Source: Nocardia sp. NBC_01503
GTDB lineage: Bacteria; Actinomycetota; Actinomycetes; Mycobacteriales; Mycobacteriaceae
DNA length: 64,000 nucleotides
Assembly (NCBI RefSeq): GCF_036327755.1
Contig: NZ_CP109596.1
Span: 2,480,001-2,544,000, forward strand
Direction: 5' to 3'
Shown: piece by piece, positions 19,934-29,039 of the stretch
Position numbering within the stretch: position 1 is the stretch's first letter
Layout: every line of letters starts with the position of its first letter
Position numbers and translations under genes: made by a program
Notes under the pieces: generated by a model
The model's input: only the letters and a program-made list of their open reading frames with translations
Database searches by the model: none
Told to the model about the DNA's origin: nothing

Positions 19934-21402
19934 TGTCCGCACCGGCACCACCGTCCGCTGGGGCCTTTCCCAGTCCACCGGGCGGATTCGCTCCCGCGCC
20001 TCCGCCATCCACCCGGCGGAATGTGGAACTGCTGCTGCTCGGGCTCGCGGCGGTGGTCACAACGGTGTCGCTGGTGCTGGTGGAGGCCAGTCAGGAACAG
20101 GCGATCACCTGGGAGATCGCCAAGCTCGGTGCCGCGTATCTGGCACTGTTCGGTGTCGCGCACCTGGCGGTACGCCGGTTCGCGGCCTTCGCGGACCCCC
20201 TCCTACTACCGATCGTGGCCCTGCTGAACGGGCTCGGGCTGGTGCTGATCCATCGACTCGACCTGGCCGAGAAGCAGGACGCACTCTTCGCCTCACAGCC
20301 CATCCCCTCCCCCGACGCGAACCAGCAGGTGCTGTGGACGGGGTTGGGGATGGTGGTTTTCACGGGGCTTCTGATCCTGCTGCGCGACTACCGCACGCTG
20401 GCCCGCTACGCCTACACGCTCGGACTGATCGGCCTGGTGCTGCTCGCCATTCCGGCGATCCTGCCGGACCGGTTCTCACAGGTGAACGGCGCCAAGATCT
20501 GGATTCGGCTGCCGGGCTTCAGCGTTCAGCCCGGTGAGTTCGCCAAGATCCTGCTGATCATCTTCTTCGCGGGTGTACTGGTCGCCAAGCGTGACCTGTT
20601 CACCGCCGCCGGAAAGCATGTCTTCGGCATGGAGCTGCCGCGTGCCCGCGATATGGGTCCGATGCTCGTGGTCTGGATCGTCTGCGTCGGCGTGCTGGTG
20701 CTCGAGAAGGATCTCGGCACCTCGCTGCTCATCTTCTGCACGGTGCTGTGCATGCTCTACATCGCCACCGAGCGGGTCGGCTGGGTGGCGGTCGGCACGG
20801 TGCTGCTGGCCATCGGATTCGTCTTCGCCTACAACGCCTTCGGGCATGTGCGGGTGCGCGTGGAGACCTGGCTGCACCCGTTCGCGGATTACAACAACAC
20901 CGGCTATCAGATCTCGCAGTCGCTGTTCGGGCTCGCCACCGGCGGCCTGGCCGGGACCGGACTGGGCAGCGGACGCCCGTCGCAGGTGCCGTTCGCCAAG
21001 ACCGACTTCATCATCTCCGCCATCGGCGAGGAACTGGGCCTGATCGGCCTGGCCGCGGTACTGATGCTGTTCTGCGTCTTCGTGATCCGCGGACTGCGCA
21101 CCGCCATCGCGGTGCGGGACAGCTTCGGCAAGCTGCTGGCCGCCGGTCTGGCGTTCACCATCGCCATCCAGCTGTTCGTGGTGGTCGGCGGTGTCACCAA
21201 ACTGATTCCGCTGACCGGTCTGACCACGCCGTTCGTCTCCTACGGCGGCTCCTCCCTGCTCGCCAACTACGCACTGCTGGCACTCTTGATCAAGGTGTCC
21301 GATGCGGCGCGCGCCCCGGCCCCGGTCCGCAAGCGGGCCCCGGAGCCGATCGCGGACGCGCCCACCGAACTGGTACGGCGACCGAAGGGTGGTACCGCGT
21401 GA
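19933..21402 (+). CDS. rodA: RodA: SEDS peptidoglycan glycosyltransferase
   Basis: A 489-residue SEDS-family polymerase that, with PbpA, builds lateral or polar peptidoglycan from lipid II. It has about twelve membrane helices after a 30-residue Pro-rich cytoplasmic leader. Signature stretches are GAKIWIRLPGFSVQPGEFAK, LVLEKDLGTSLLIF (containing the catalytic Asp region), SRPSQ-like GRPSQVPFAKTDFI and PFVSYGGSSLLANY. ATG 19933 overlaps the pstP stop; upstream in-frame starts lie inside pstP. The stop overlaps the pbpA GTG. Confidence 0.96.
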   Translation: MSAPAPPSAGAFPSPPGGFAPAPPPSTRRNVELLLLGLAAVVTTVSLVLVEASQEQAITWEIAKLGAAYLALFGVAHLAVRRFAAFADPLLLPIVALLNGLGLVLIHRLDLAEKQDALFASQPIPSPDANQQVLWTGLGMVVFTGLLILLRDYRTLARYAYTLGLIGLVLLAIPAILPDRFSQVNGAKIWIRLPGFSVQPGEFAKILLIIFFAGVLVAKRDLFTAAGKHVFGMELPRARDMGPMLVVWIVCVGVLVLEKDLGTSLLIFCTVLCMLYIATERVGWVAVGTVLLAIGFVFAYNAFGHVRVRVETWLHPFADYNNTGYQISQSLFGLATGGLAGTGLGSGRPSQVPFAKTDFIISAIGEELGLIGLAAVLMLFCVFVIRGLRTAIAVRDSFGKLLAAGLAFTIAIQLFVVVGGVTKLIPLTGLTTPFVSYGGSSLLANYALLALLIKVSDAARAPAPVRKRAPEPIADAPTELVRRPKGGTA

Positions 21403-22886
21403 ACACACCCCTGCGCCGGGTGGCGATGGCGGTCATGCTGATGATCGTCGCGCTGCTGATCAACGCCACCTACATCCAGGTGCAGTTCGGTCCCATCGGC
21501 AAGGCGGACAGTCTGCGCAACGATCCGCGCAACGGCCGGGTGCTGCTGGACGAGTACGCCCGCCAGCGCGGCCAGATCTCCGCACAGGGCACCGTGCTCG
21601 CGAGTTCGGTCTCCACCGACGACCGCTACAAATACCTGCGCACCTATCCGACCGATCCGCTGGCGTACGCGCCGACGACCGGTTTCTACTCCATGCAGTA
21701 CGGCAGCACCGGGCTCGAGCACGCCGAGGACTCGGTGCTGAACGGTTCGGACAATCAGCTGTTCGGGCGGCGCTTCATCGATATGGTTTCGGGCCGGGAT
21801 CCGCGCGGCGGCAATGTGATCACCACGATCAACCCGGCTATGCAGAAGGTCGCGTATGAGCAGCTGACCGCCAAGGGGTACACCGGTTCGGTGGTGGCGA
21901 TCGAGCCGAGCACCGGGCGCATCCTCACCATGGTGTCCACACCGTCCTACGATCCGAATCTGCTCTCCGGACATGACGGTGCGGCCGCCTCGCAGGCGTG
22001 GCAGACACTTCAGGGCGATCCGCGTCAGCCCATGCTGAATCGCGCTGTGTCGCAGACGTATCCGCCGGGCTCCACCTTCAAGGTGATCGTGACCGCCGCG
22101 GCGCTCTCCAACGGCATCGCCAAGCCGGAGGATCAACTGACCGCGCAGCCGCGAATCACCTTGCCGGACACCAGCACCACCTTGGAGAACTACAACGGCA
22201 GCCACTGCGGTCCGGGTGACGCGCCCACCGCATCGCTGACCGACGCGTTCCGGTTCTCCTGTAACACCGCTTTCGTTGACCTCGGTATCAAGGTGGGGGC
22301 CGCGAAGCTCAAGGACGAGGCGGCCGCGTTCGGTATCGGCACCCATCCCAATATTCCGATTCCGTGGGCGGACAGCACCGTCGGCACCATCCCCGACGCT
22401 CCCGCACTCGGCCAGAGCAGCATCGGACAGCGCGATGTGGCGCTGACTCCGCTCGACAACGCGGTCATCGCGGCCACCGTCGCCAATGGCGGCGTCCGCA
22501 TGCAACCGCATCTGGTGGATCAGTTGCAGGCGCCGGATCTGAGCACCCTGGAGACCGTCAAACCGATGTCGGTCGGGCAGGCGATCAGCGCACCGGTGGC
22601 CACCCAGCTGACCAATCTGATGATCGAGTCGGAGAAGAACACCCAGGGAGGCACTCAGCAGCGGGGCTACCAGATCGCGTCCAAGACGGGCACCGCCGAA
22701 CACGGCAACGATCCGCGGAACACGCCTCCGCATGCCTGGTACATCGCCTTCGCGCCCGCGCAGAATCCGAAGATCGCCATCGCGGTGATCGTCGAGAACG
22801 GTGGCGATCGCGCCCTGGCCGCCACCGGCGGTTCGGTGGCAGCGCCGGTCGCGCGCGCGGTGCTCGATGCCGGGCTGGGGGGCTGA
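21399..22886 (+). CDS. pbpA: PbpA: class B penicillin-binding protein
   Basis: A 495-residue transpeptidase partner of RodA. One N-terminal membrane anchor (about 7-26) precedes a non-catalytic domain and the transpeptidase domain. The active-site motifs are SxxK at Ser225 (PPGSTFKVI), SxN as SCN in FRFSCNTAF, and KTG in ASKTGTAEH. The length agrees with mycobacterial PbpA (491 residues). GTG 21399 overlaps the rodA stop codon. In mycobacteria PbpA is phosphorylated by PknB and needed for normal septation. Confidence 0.96.
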   Translation: MNTPLRRVAMAVMLMIVALLINATYIQVQFGPIGKADSLRNDPRNGRVLLDEYARQRGQISAQGTVLASSVSTDDRYKYLRTYPTDPLAYAPTTGFYSMQYGSTGLEHAEDSVLNGSDNQLFGRRFIDMVSGRDPRGGNVITTINPAMQKVAYEQLTAKGYTGSVVAIEPSTGRILTMVSTPSYDPNLLSGHDGAAASQAWQTLQGDPRQPMLNRAVSQTYPPGSTFKVIVTAAALSNGIAKPEDQLTAQPRITLPDTSTTLENYNGSHCGPGDAPTASLTDAFRFSCNTAFVDLGIKVGAAKLKDEAAAFGIGTHPNIPIPWADSTVGTIPDAPALGQSSIGQRDVALTPLDNAVIAATVANGGVRMQPHLVDQLQAPDLSTLETVKPMSVGQAISAPVATQLTNLMIESEKNTQGGTQQRGYQIASKTGTAEHGNDPRNTPPHAWYIAFAPAQNPKIAIAVIVENGGDRALAATGGSVAAPVARAVLDAGLGG

Positions 22887-22920
22887 ACGACATGACAGGG
22901 CAAGGTAGACAGGGTCGGAA

Positions 22921-24489
22921 ATGCTGAACAACGGTGCGATGATCGCGGACCGCTACCGGCTGCATCGGCTGATCGCCACCGGTGGCATGGGCCAGGTCTG
23001 GGAAGCTCTCGACACCCGGCTCGATCGCCGGGTCGCGGTGAAGGTGCTCAAGGCGGAGTTCTCCGCCGACCCCACCTTCCGGCACCGCTTCCGCACCGAG
23101 GCCCGCACCACCGCGCAGCTCAATCATCCGGGCATCGCCGGAATCTACGACTACGGCGAGACCATGGACCCCTCCGGCGGCGAAACCGCCTATCTGGTCA
23201 TGGAACTCGTGCAGGGCGAACCGTTGAACGCGGTGCTGAACCGGCTCGGACGGCTCTCGGTGCACCAGGGTCTGGACATGCTGGAGCAGACCGGTCGAGC
23301 GCTTCAGGTGGCGCACGCGGCGGGCGTGGTGCACCGGGATGTGAAGCCCGGCAATATCCTCGTCACCCCGACCGGTCAGGTGAAGATCACCGACTTCGGA
23401 ATCGCCAAGGCGGTGGACGCCTCCCCGGTCACCAAGACCGGCATGGTGATGGGCACCGCCCAGTACATCGCGCCCGAACAGGCCACCGGTGAGGACGCCA
23501 CCTCCGCCTCGGACGTCTACGCGCTCGGCGTGGTCGGCTACGAGGCGCTCGCGGGCGAACGCCCCTTCACCGGTGACGGCGCGTTGACCGTCGCCATGAA
23601 GCATGTGCGCGAGGCGCCGCCGCCACTGCCCGCGGACCTGCCGCCGAATGTGCGTGAACTCATCGAGATCACCATGGCCAAGGATCCGACCCAGCGCTTC
23701 GCCACCGGCGGCGAATTCGCCGATGCGGTGGCCGCGGTGCGCTCCGGGCGCAGAGCCCACACCCCCGGCGGCGGTAATCCCGCCATCCCCGGCGGCGCGA
23801 CCAGAGTGCTGCCGCCCGGCCCGACCATGATGATTCCGGGCGCGCGCGGCGATCAGGCGACCACCCGCTATCCGACTCCGCCGCAATCGATGCGGCAGCC
23901 CCAGCAACCTCCGATGACCGGCGCCACGGTCATGATGTCGGGTTCGCACACCCAGGCCGGACCGCACACCGTCGGACCCACCCAGGTCGGCGTGCACGGT
24001 GAAGACGGCGGCGGCCGCTTCACCAACAGCCAGAAGGCCATGGCCGGACTCGGTGTCGGCGCGCTGATCCTCGGTGCCGCCGCCGCTTTCATCCTGCTCA
24101 ACAGCTCCTCACCGGAGTCGACGCCGACCACCAGAACCAGTGCCGTGATCGCGCCGCCACCGCCGCAGACCACCACCACCACGGTGCCGCCGACCACCAC
24201 TCGGGAGAAGCCGGTTCCGCCGCCGCCGACCTACGATCCGACCACCGAGGCGCCGGTCACCACCACCCCGCCGGTCACCACCACCGTGCCGCCCACCACC
24301 ACACCGCCCGCGACCACCACACCGTCCAAGACCACGGTCCCCAAGACCACGGCCGCGCCGACCACCACCAGTCGCGACGCCCGGCCGCCCTGGGACCTAC
24401 CATCATGGCCAGCGGTTCCCGGTGGCGCCCGGGGCTACTACGGCTCGCCGAACAGCAGTGATCCAGCCCTCCCCCAAGGACCCTCATGA
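22921..24489 (+). CDS. pknA: PknA: receptor-like Ser/Thr protein kinase
   Basis: A 522-residue eukaryotic-like kinase. The kinase domain (about 12-275) has the glycine loop [11 protein letters not shown], the ATP lysine Lys41 (RVAVKVLK), the catalytic loop HRDVKPGN with Asp140, DFGIAKA, and [11 protein letters not shown] membrane helix at about 376-398 ([18 protein letters not shown]) is followed by an extracytoplasmic Thr/Pro repeat tail of about 120 residues with no PASTA domain. ATG 22921 is used; ATG 22939 (MIADRY) is an alternative. It overlaps pknB by ATGA. In mycobacteria PknA is essential and activates PknB and cell-division targets. Confidence 0.96.
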   Translation: MLNNGAMIADRYRLHRLIATGGMGQVWEALDTRLDRRVAVKVLKAEFSADPTFRHRFRTEARTTAQLNHPGIAGIYDYGETMDPSGGETAYLVMELVQGEPLNAVLNRLGRLSVHQGLDMLEQTGRALQVAHAAGVVHRDVKPGNILVTPTGQVKITDFGIAKAVDASPVTKTGMVMGTAQYIAPEQATGEDATSASDVYALGVVGYEALAGERPFTGDGALTVAMKHVREAPPPLPADLPPNVRELIEITMAKDPTQRFATGGEFADAVAAVRSGRRAHTPGGGNPAIPGGATRVLPPGPTMMIPGARGDQATTRYPTPPQSMRQPQQPPMTGATVMMSGSHTQAGPHTVGPTQVGVHGEDGGGRFTNSQKAMAGLGVGALILGAAAAFILLNSSSPESTPTTRTSAVIAPPPPQTTTTTVPPTTTREKPVPPPPTYDPTTEAPVTTTPPVTTTVPPTTTPPATTTPSKTTVPKTTAAPTTTSRDARPPWDLPSWPAVPGGARGYYGSPNSSDPALPQGPS

Positions 24490-26396
24490 CGACCCCGAAG
24501 AATCTCTCCTCCCGCTATGAGCTGGGTGAGATCATCGGCTTCGGCGGTATGTCGGAGGTGCACAAGGCACGCGATCTTCGACTCGGGCGCGATGTGGCGA
24601 TCAAGGTGCTGCGTGCGGATCTCGCCCGCGACCCCACGTTCTATCTGCGCTTCAAGCGCGAGGCGCAGAACGCGGCGGCACTGAACCATCCCGCCATCGT
24701 CGCGGTCTACGACACCGGTGAGGCCGAGATCGACGGCGGCCCACTGCCGTACATCGTGATGGAGTACGTCGACGGCGACACCCTGCGCGATATCGTGCGC
24801 GGCAAGGGCCCGATGGCCCCGCGCCGCGCCATGGAGATCATCGCGGATGTCTGTGCGGCGCTGGACTTCTCGCACCGCAACGGCATCGTGCACCGGGATA
24901 TGAAGCCCGCCAACATCATGATCAACCGCGCGGGCGCGGTGAAGGTGATGGACTTCGGCATCGCACGCGCGCTGGCCGACAGCTCCAACCCCATGACGCA
25001 GACCGCGGCGGTCATCGGCACCGCCCAGTACCTCTCCCCCGAGCAGGCCCGCGGCGAACAGGTCGACGCGCGCTCGGATGTGTACTCGGTCGGCTGTGTG
25101 CTCTACGAGATCCTCACCGGCGAACCACCTTTCACCGGTGACTCGCCGGTCGCGGTCGCCTATCAGCATGTGCGCGAGGATCCCCGGCTGCCCTCGCATG
25201 TGCATCCGGGCGTACCGCGCGAACTCGACTCCGTCGTCCTCAAGGCCATGAGCAAGAACCCGGCCAACCGGTATCAGACCGCCGCCGAGATGCGCGCCGA
25301 CCTGATCCGGGTGCTGGGCGGGCAGAAGCCCACCGCCCCCATGGTCATGAACGACGAGGACCGCAACAGCTTCCTCGACGACGAGCTGCCGCCGCCGCGC
25401 TCATACCGCACGGTGGAGCGCCGCGACGACACCACCGAACAGGAGCTCGTCGAACCCGCAGGCGGCGGTGGCCGCCGGGGCGCACTCGTCGCCGCCGTCG
25501 TGGCGGCGATCATCGCGGTCGGCGGCATCATGTTCTGGCTGCTGCTCGGCCCGGGCAGCCATGCCGATCAGATCGCCGTACCCGAGCTGTCGAATCACAA
25601 TTCCCAACTCGCGCAGCGGGATCTGGAGAGGCTCGGCTTCAGCGTCGCCGTCCAGGAGAAACCGGACAGCAAGATCGCCCAGGGCAATGTGATCGCCACC
25701 CAGCCGCTCGGCGGCTCCCGTATCGACAAGGGCAGCACCGTCACCCTGCAGGTCTCCACCGGACCCTCACAGGTCTCGGTGCCGCGCCTGGCCGGGCTGA
25801 CCCAGTCGCAGGCCGAACAGCAGCTGAATTCCGTAGGGCTGCAAATGAATCCGGATGTACGCCGGGAAGCGTCGAGCATTGACGAGAAGGACAAGGTCAC
25901 CAGCCAGAGCCCCGGCGAGGCTCAGAAGATCGACGCCGGCGGACAGGTCACCGTCACCCTCGGCTCCGGACCGGAGAAGGTCCGCGTGCCCGATGTGATC
26001 GGTCAGCAAATCGAGGTGGCGCAACCCAATCTGGCCGACAGCGCCGGCTTCAAGGTGAGCGTCCAGGAGGTGCCCAACAACCTGCCCAAGGGCACCGTGA
26101 TCGGCACCAATCCGGCCGCGGGCACCATGGCGGACAAGGGCTCCACGGTCATCGTGCAGGTCTCCACCGGCGACAATATCCAGATGCCGAGCCTGATCGG
26201 GCTCACCCCCGCACAGGCCGTGGATATCCTGCGCCAGCGCGGCTGGAACGGGCAGATCACCCAGAACCAGCAGAGCACCCTGGATGCCAGCAGCGTCGGA
26301 CGGGTCATCGCCCAGCAGCCGACCGCCGGATCCTCGATCGCCAAGAATCAGACGGTGACCATCACGACCGGAGTGCTCTCACTCGGCCCGCCGTAA
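24486..26396 (+). CDS. pknB: PknB: PASTA-domain Ser/Thr protein kinase
   Basis: A 636-residue kinase that senses peptidoglycan fragments and controls polar growth. The kinase domain has Lys40 (VAIKVLRAD) and the catalytic Asp138 (HRDMKPAN), at the same numbering as in M. tuberculosis PknB, then DFGIARA and [10 protein letters not shown]. The membrane helix is at about 335-357. Four PASTA repeats fill about 365-630, each with a pattern like [16 protein letters not shown] and a [15 protein letters not shown] end. ATG 24486 overlaps the pknA stop. It is the last gene of the seven-gene operon. Confidence 0.97.
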   Translation: MTTPKNLSSRYELGEIIGFGGMSEVHKARDLRLGRDVAIKVLRADLARDPTFYLRFKREAQNAAALNHPAIVAVYDTGEAEIDGGPLPYIVMEYVDGDTLRDIVRGKGPMAPRRAMEIIADVCAALDFSHRNGIVHRDMKPANIMINRAGAVKVMDFGIARALADSSNPMTQTAAVIGTAQYLSPEQARGEQVDARSDVYSVGCVLYEILTGEPPFTGDSPVAVAYQHVREDPRLPSHVHPGVPRELDSVVLKAMSKNPANRYQTAAEMRADLIRVLGGQKPTAPMVMNDEDRNSFLDDELPPPRSYRTVERRDDTTEQELVEPAGGGGRRGALVAAVVAAIIAVGGIMFWLLLGPGSHADQIAVPELSNHNSQLAQRDLERLGFSVAVQEKPDSKIAQGNVIATQPLGGSRIDKGSTVTLQVSTGPSQVSVPRLAGLTQSQAEQQLNSVGLQMNPDVRREASSIDEKDKVTSQSPGEAQKIDAGGQVTVTLGSGPEKVRVPDVIGQQIEVAQPNLADSAGFKVSVQEVPNNLPKGTVIGTNPAAGTMADKGSTVIVQVSTGDNIQMPSLIGLTPAQAVDILRQRGWNGQITQNQQSTLDASSVGRVIAQQPTAGSSIAKNQTVTITTGVLSLGPP

Positions 26397-26412
26397 TATC
26401 TGCTGTATTTTT

Positions 26413-26664
26413 GGCCTCCGCTTCGCTCCGGCGGGTCGCGGCCCTGGTGACCCCGCTTCTTCCCTCCCTCCGCTCCTCCGCTTCGCTCCCTCCGCTCCAC
26501 TCAGTCCAGAAGCGGGGCGGGCCGCGACTTCAGGGCCGAGGTGGGGAAGGGGTCCGCGAGACGACGTACGATCTGCCTCCGCTTCACGTCGGCGGGTCGC
26601 GCCCTCGTAACCCACTTGTGCCCCCGCTCCGCTCAGTCCGGAAGCGGGCCACGGCTTCAGGGCG
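26413..26664. repeat. Two diverged tandem copies of an intergenic repeat after pknB
   Basis: Copy 1 (26413-26534) and copy 2 (26574-26664) share GCCTCCGCTTC, GGCGGGTCGCG, CGCTCCRCTCAGTCC, GAAGCGGG and CTTCAGGGC in the same order. Copy 1 also forms an inverted repeat: CCCCGCTTCT (26451-26460) with AGAAGCGGGG (26508-26517), flanked by GTCGCGGCC and GGCCGCGAC. It fills the convergent gap between pknB and the deaminase gene. Confidence 0.75.
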
Positions 26665-26678
26665 GGGGCTGGGCCGGG

Positions 26679-27140
26679 CTACAGGTGTAGATGCCGGTTC
26701 ATGGACATGGCCTCTTCCGCCAGATCGGCGAGTTCGACCACCTCGACGCCGTGTTCACGGAGTTTCTCCACACCCTGGCAGTTATCCACAAACGTCCCCG
26801 GCTCGCGCCAGGCGATGACCACGCGCCGAATGCCCGCCGCCAGAATGCGATCGGTACAGGGCGCGCGATCCTGGCTGGCGCGCTGGGCGCACGGCTCCAG
26901 GGTGCTGTAGATGGTGGCCGCGGCGAGTCGATCGTCATCGGGCTCGAGTTTGTTCAGCGCGGACTCCTCCGCGTGCACCTTCGCATCGGTCTCGCGGGAC
27001 CAGCCGTGGATGATCTCCACACCGTCCGCGCCGACGATGACCGCGCCCACCGAGAAGGCGGTCTCGCTGGGCGGGCACAGCCGGGCCAGTCCGATGGCGT
27101 GCCGCATCCAGCCGCGATCCGACCGTGCTTCATCCGACAC
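26679..27140 (-). CDS. RibD N-domain-like deaminase, standalone
   Basis: A 153-residue zinc-dependent deaminase of the cytidine/deoxycytidylate family, closest in look to the N-terminal domain of RibD/RibG. Zinc-site motifs are HAEESAL and EPCAQRASQDRAPC, and the following ILAAGIRRVVIAWREP resembles the RibD pattern. The GTG at 27140 overlaps the upstream reductase gene by 11 bases and gives the start SDEARSDRGW; a longer frame upstream would overlap the reductase entirely. RibD normally fuses deaminase and reductase; here they are separate overlapping genes downstream of pabA. Substrate unknown: a pyrimidine, a pterin or a cytidine-like nucleotide are possible. Confidence 0.88.
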   Translation of the reverse strand: MSDEARSDRGWMRHAIGLARLCPPSETAFSVGAVIVGADGVEIIHGWSRETDAKVHAEESALNKLEPDDDRLAAATIYSTLEPCAQRASQDRAPCTDRILAAGIRRVVIAWREPGTFVDNCQGVEKLREHGVEVVELADLAEEAMSMNRHLHL

Positions 27141-27828
27141 TCGAATCCTCCTTCGGCAGATAGCGCAGTAGCGCGATATCACCGATACGGCCGACCTCGG
27201 CCAGCCGCATGCGGTGATTCGGGCCGCCCGGGAAATCGGCGGGGCCCAGAAAACGCGGGGCGGCCGGATCACCGACCATCAGGGGTGCGACGGCCATGCT
27301 GATCTCGTCGGCCAGATCGGCGGCCAGGAACGCGGTGTGGACGGCGCCACCGCCCTCCACCATGAGCCGTTCGACGCCGCGCCGCCCGAGATCGTCCAGC
27401 AGCGCGGCGAAATCGACTGTGACACCGAGGGATACCACCTCGGCGCGGCAGTCCAATCGGCGTCCGATCCGTTCGGCTCCGGAATCGGTTGTGTAGACGA
27501 CTCTTTCGCCACCGCAGTGCCACAGCCGCTGTTCGGGATCGAGATCGCCGGTGGCCGTGACGATTACCCGCAGCGGATACTCCGGTTTCCCGTCCGCCAC
27601 CCGCCGCACCCGCCGGTCGGCGCTGTTGACCAGCAGTCGCGGATTGTCCGTGCGCAGTGTTCCCGCGCCGATCAGAATCGCATCGGACTCCGCGCGCAAC
27701 GCGTCCACCCGATCGAAATCGGCGGCATTGGACAGCAGCAGCCGATCGGGTCCCGCATCGTCGATATAGCCGTCGATGCTCACCGCCACCGACAGCAGCA
27801 CATGCGGCCGACCCCGACCAACTGTCAT
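27130..27828 (-). CDS. RibD C-domain-like reductase (dihydrofolate reductase fold)
   Basis: A 232-residue reductase of the RibD C-terminal family. Signature stretches are LLSVAVSIDGYID at the start, AILIGAGTLRTDNPRL in the middle and ERLMVEGGGAVHTAF for NADPH binding. M. tuberculosis Rv2671 is a similar standalone protein with weak dihydrofolate reductase activity, which is established knowledge and makes a folate role plausible. ATG 27828 overlaps the pabA stop codon by ATGA, and the 3' end overlaps the deaminase gene. The operon thus places this reductase between a p-aminobenzoate or anthranilate amidotransferase and a deaminase. Confidence 0.9.
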   Translation of the reverse strand: MTVGRGRPHVLLSVAVSIDGYIDDAGPDRLLLSNAADFDRVDALRAESDAILIGAGTLRTDNPRLLVNSADRRVRRVADGKPEYPLRVIVTATGDLDPEQRLWHCGGERVVYTTDSGAERIGRRLDCRAEVVSLGVTVDFAALLDDLGRRGVERLMVEGGGAVHTAFLAADLADEISMAVAPLMVGDPAAPRFLGPADFPGGPNHRMRLAEVGRIGDIALLRYLPKEDSSVG

Positions 27829-28463
27829 ACCAGGGCCGCGACCTCCGCCTCGAGCGTCTCGACCAGGCCCTCCGGCGGGCGCTGCCCGACCACGCCCAGC
27901 CAATTCGCGAGCATCCGATGTCCGCCCTGAGTGAGGACGGATTCGGGGTGGAACTGCACACCGTGGATCGGCAGGGTGCGATGCCGCAGCGCCATGACGA
28001 TGCCGGATTCGGTGCGGCCCAGCACCTCCAGCTCGGGCGGCATGGTCTCCTCGAGCACGGTCAGCGAGTGATAGCGGGTGGCGGTGAACGGATCCGGGAG
28101 TCCGGCCAGTACGCCCGCGCCGATATGGAAGACCTCGCTGGTCTTGCCGTGCAGTAGCTCGGGGGCACGGGTCACGGTGGCGCCGAAGGCGACGCCGATG
28201 GCCTGATGCCCCAGGCACACTCCCAGGAGCGGCTTCTCGTGCCGGGCGGCGGCCTTCACCAACTCGATGCTGACGCCCGCGCGCTCCGGCGTGCCCGGGC
28301 CGGGGCTGATCAGAATTCCGTCGAAGTCCTGTACGACGGCGTCCACATCCGCCAGTTGCGGGTCGTCGTTACGCCAGACGGTCGCGTCCACACCGAGCTG
28401 TCCGAGATACTGGACCAGGTTGAACACGAAGCTGTCGTAGTTGTCGACCACCAGAACACGCAT
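27825..28463 (-). CDS. pabA: Aminodeoxychorismate/anthranilate synthase amidotransferase
   Basis: A 212-residue class I glutamine amidotransferase (PabA/TrpG). It supplies ammonia to a chorismate-using partner for p-aminobenzoate or tryptophan. The catalytic triad is visible as Cys83 (LLGVCLGHQ) and the His and Glu of VQFHPESV. LISPGPGTPE is the family oxyanion signature. ATG 28463 starts MRVLVVDNYDSF. The gene lies next to crgA and near pknB, as trpG (Rv0013) does in M. tuberculosis; in many actinobacteria this locus serves folate synthesis. Its stop overlaps the next gene. No partner TrpE or PabB lies in the window. Confidence 0.93.
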   Translation of the reverse strand: MRVLVVDNYDSFVFNLVQYLGQLGVDATVWRNDDPQLADVDAVVQDFDGILISPGPGTPERAGVSIELVKAAARHEKPLLGVCLGHQAIGVAFGATVTRAPELLHGKTSEVFHIGAGVLAGLPDPFTATRYHSLTVLEETMPPELEVLGRTESGIVMALRHRTLPIHGVQFHPESVLTQGGHRMLANWLGVVGQRPPEGLVETLEAEVAALV

Positions 28464-28514
28464 GATCTGAGCGTAGTGGGCGCGCCCGCTCACGTCGCAT
28501 GCAATACCGCCGTT

Positions 28515-28637
28515 CCGCCTCCCCGAACCTTTGGCGCACGGCAAAGTGCCGTTGACACTCGCGCACGCGTACTGGCGGCAAGGTGCCGAACCGATTTGGA
28601 CGTACCCGGCGAGTTACCCCCAAGTCGCGAAATCAGT
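28515..28637 (+). repeat. ~120-bp intergenic element, copy B
   Basis: Begins CCGCCTCCCC, carries a small hairpin CGGCAAAGTGCCG, then ACGCGTACTG, GAGTTACCCC (28611-28620) and ends CGAAATCAGT. By hand count about 87 of 123 positions match copy C without gaps. It lies 71 bases before the crgA start codon, on the same strand. Confidence 0.9.
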
Positions 28638-28708
28638 CGTCACGTTCCAGCGCCACAATTGAGCTGGGATAACCTACATCAAGACTGCACGCCGAAACTG
28701 AGGACGTC

Positions 28709-28975
28709 ATGCCCAAGTCGAAGGTCCGGAAGAAGACCGACTACACGATCAACCCGGCCAGCCGCACGCCTGTGAAGGTGAAGTCGGCCGGTCCGTCACC
28801 GGTCTGGTACGTCTCCATCATGCTGGGCTTCATGCTCGCCGGTCTGGTGTGGCTGCTCGTGTATTACCTGGCAGCCGATCACATCACGTGGATGAGCGAT
28901 CTGGGCGCATGGAACTTCCTGATCGGGTTCGGCCTCATGGTCGTCGGCCTGATCATGACCATGCGCTGGCGATGA
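28709..28975 (+). CDS. crgA: CrgA: cell-division inhibitor/regulator
   Basis: An 88-residue membrane protein with a basic cytoplasmic N-terminus ([16 protein letters not shown]) and two membrane helices (about 32-55 and 68-86). CrgA in mycobacteria binds FtsZ, FtsQ, FtsI and CwsA and helps place the septum. A probable -10 hexamer TAACCT lies near 28671, and the repeat element copy B sits just upstream of it. It is divergent from pabA, with 245 bases between starts. Confidence 0.97.
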   Translation: MPKSKVRKKTDYTINPASRTPVKVKSAGPSPVWYVSIMLGFMLAGLVWLLVYYLAADHITWMSDLGAWNFLIGFGLMVVGLIMTMRWR

Positions 28976-29006
28976 CCGCCTTACACGATTGTTATTCATA
29001 CACACC

Positions 29007-29027
29007 TGTGGATGAGCTTGTGGACAA
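29007..29027 (-). promoter_or_regulatory. Two DnaA-box-like sites upstream of the PH-domain gene
   Basis: TGTGGACAA at 29019-29027 is the exact reverse complement of the actinobacterial DnaA box TTGTCCACA. TGTGGATGA at 29007-29015 is a near match to TTATCCACA. They lie about 20 kb from oriC and directly in front of a gene. Confidence 0.6.
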
Positions 29028-29039
29028 CTCGAGGAGAGA

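Noticed and set aside
26411..26818. 135-residue open frame after pknB
   Set aside because: It runs through the tandem intergenic repeats and into the antisense of the deaminase gene.
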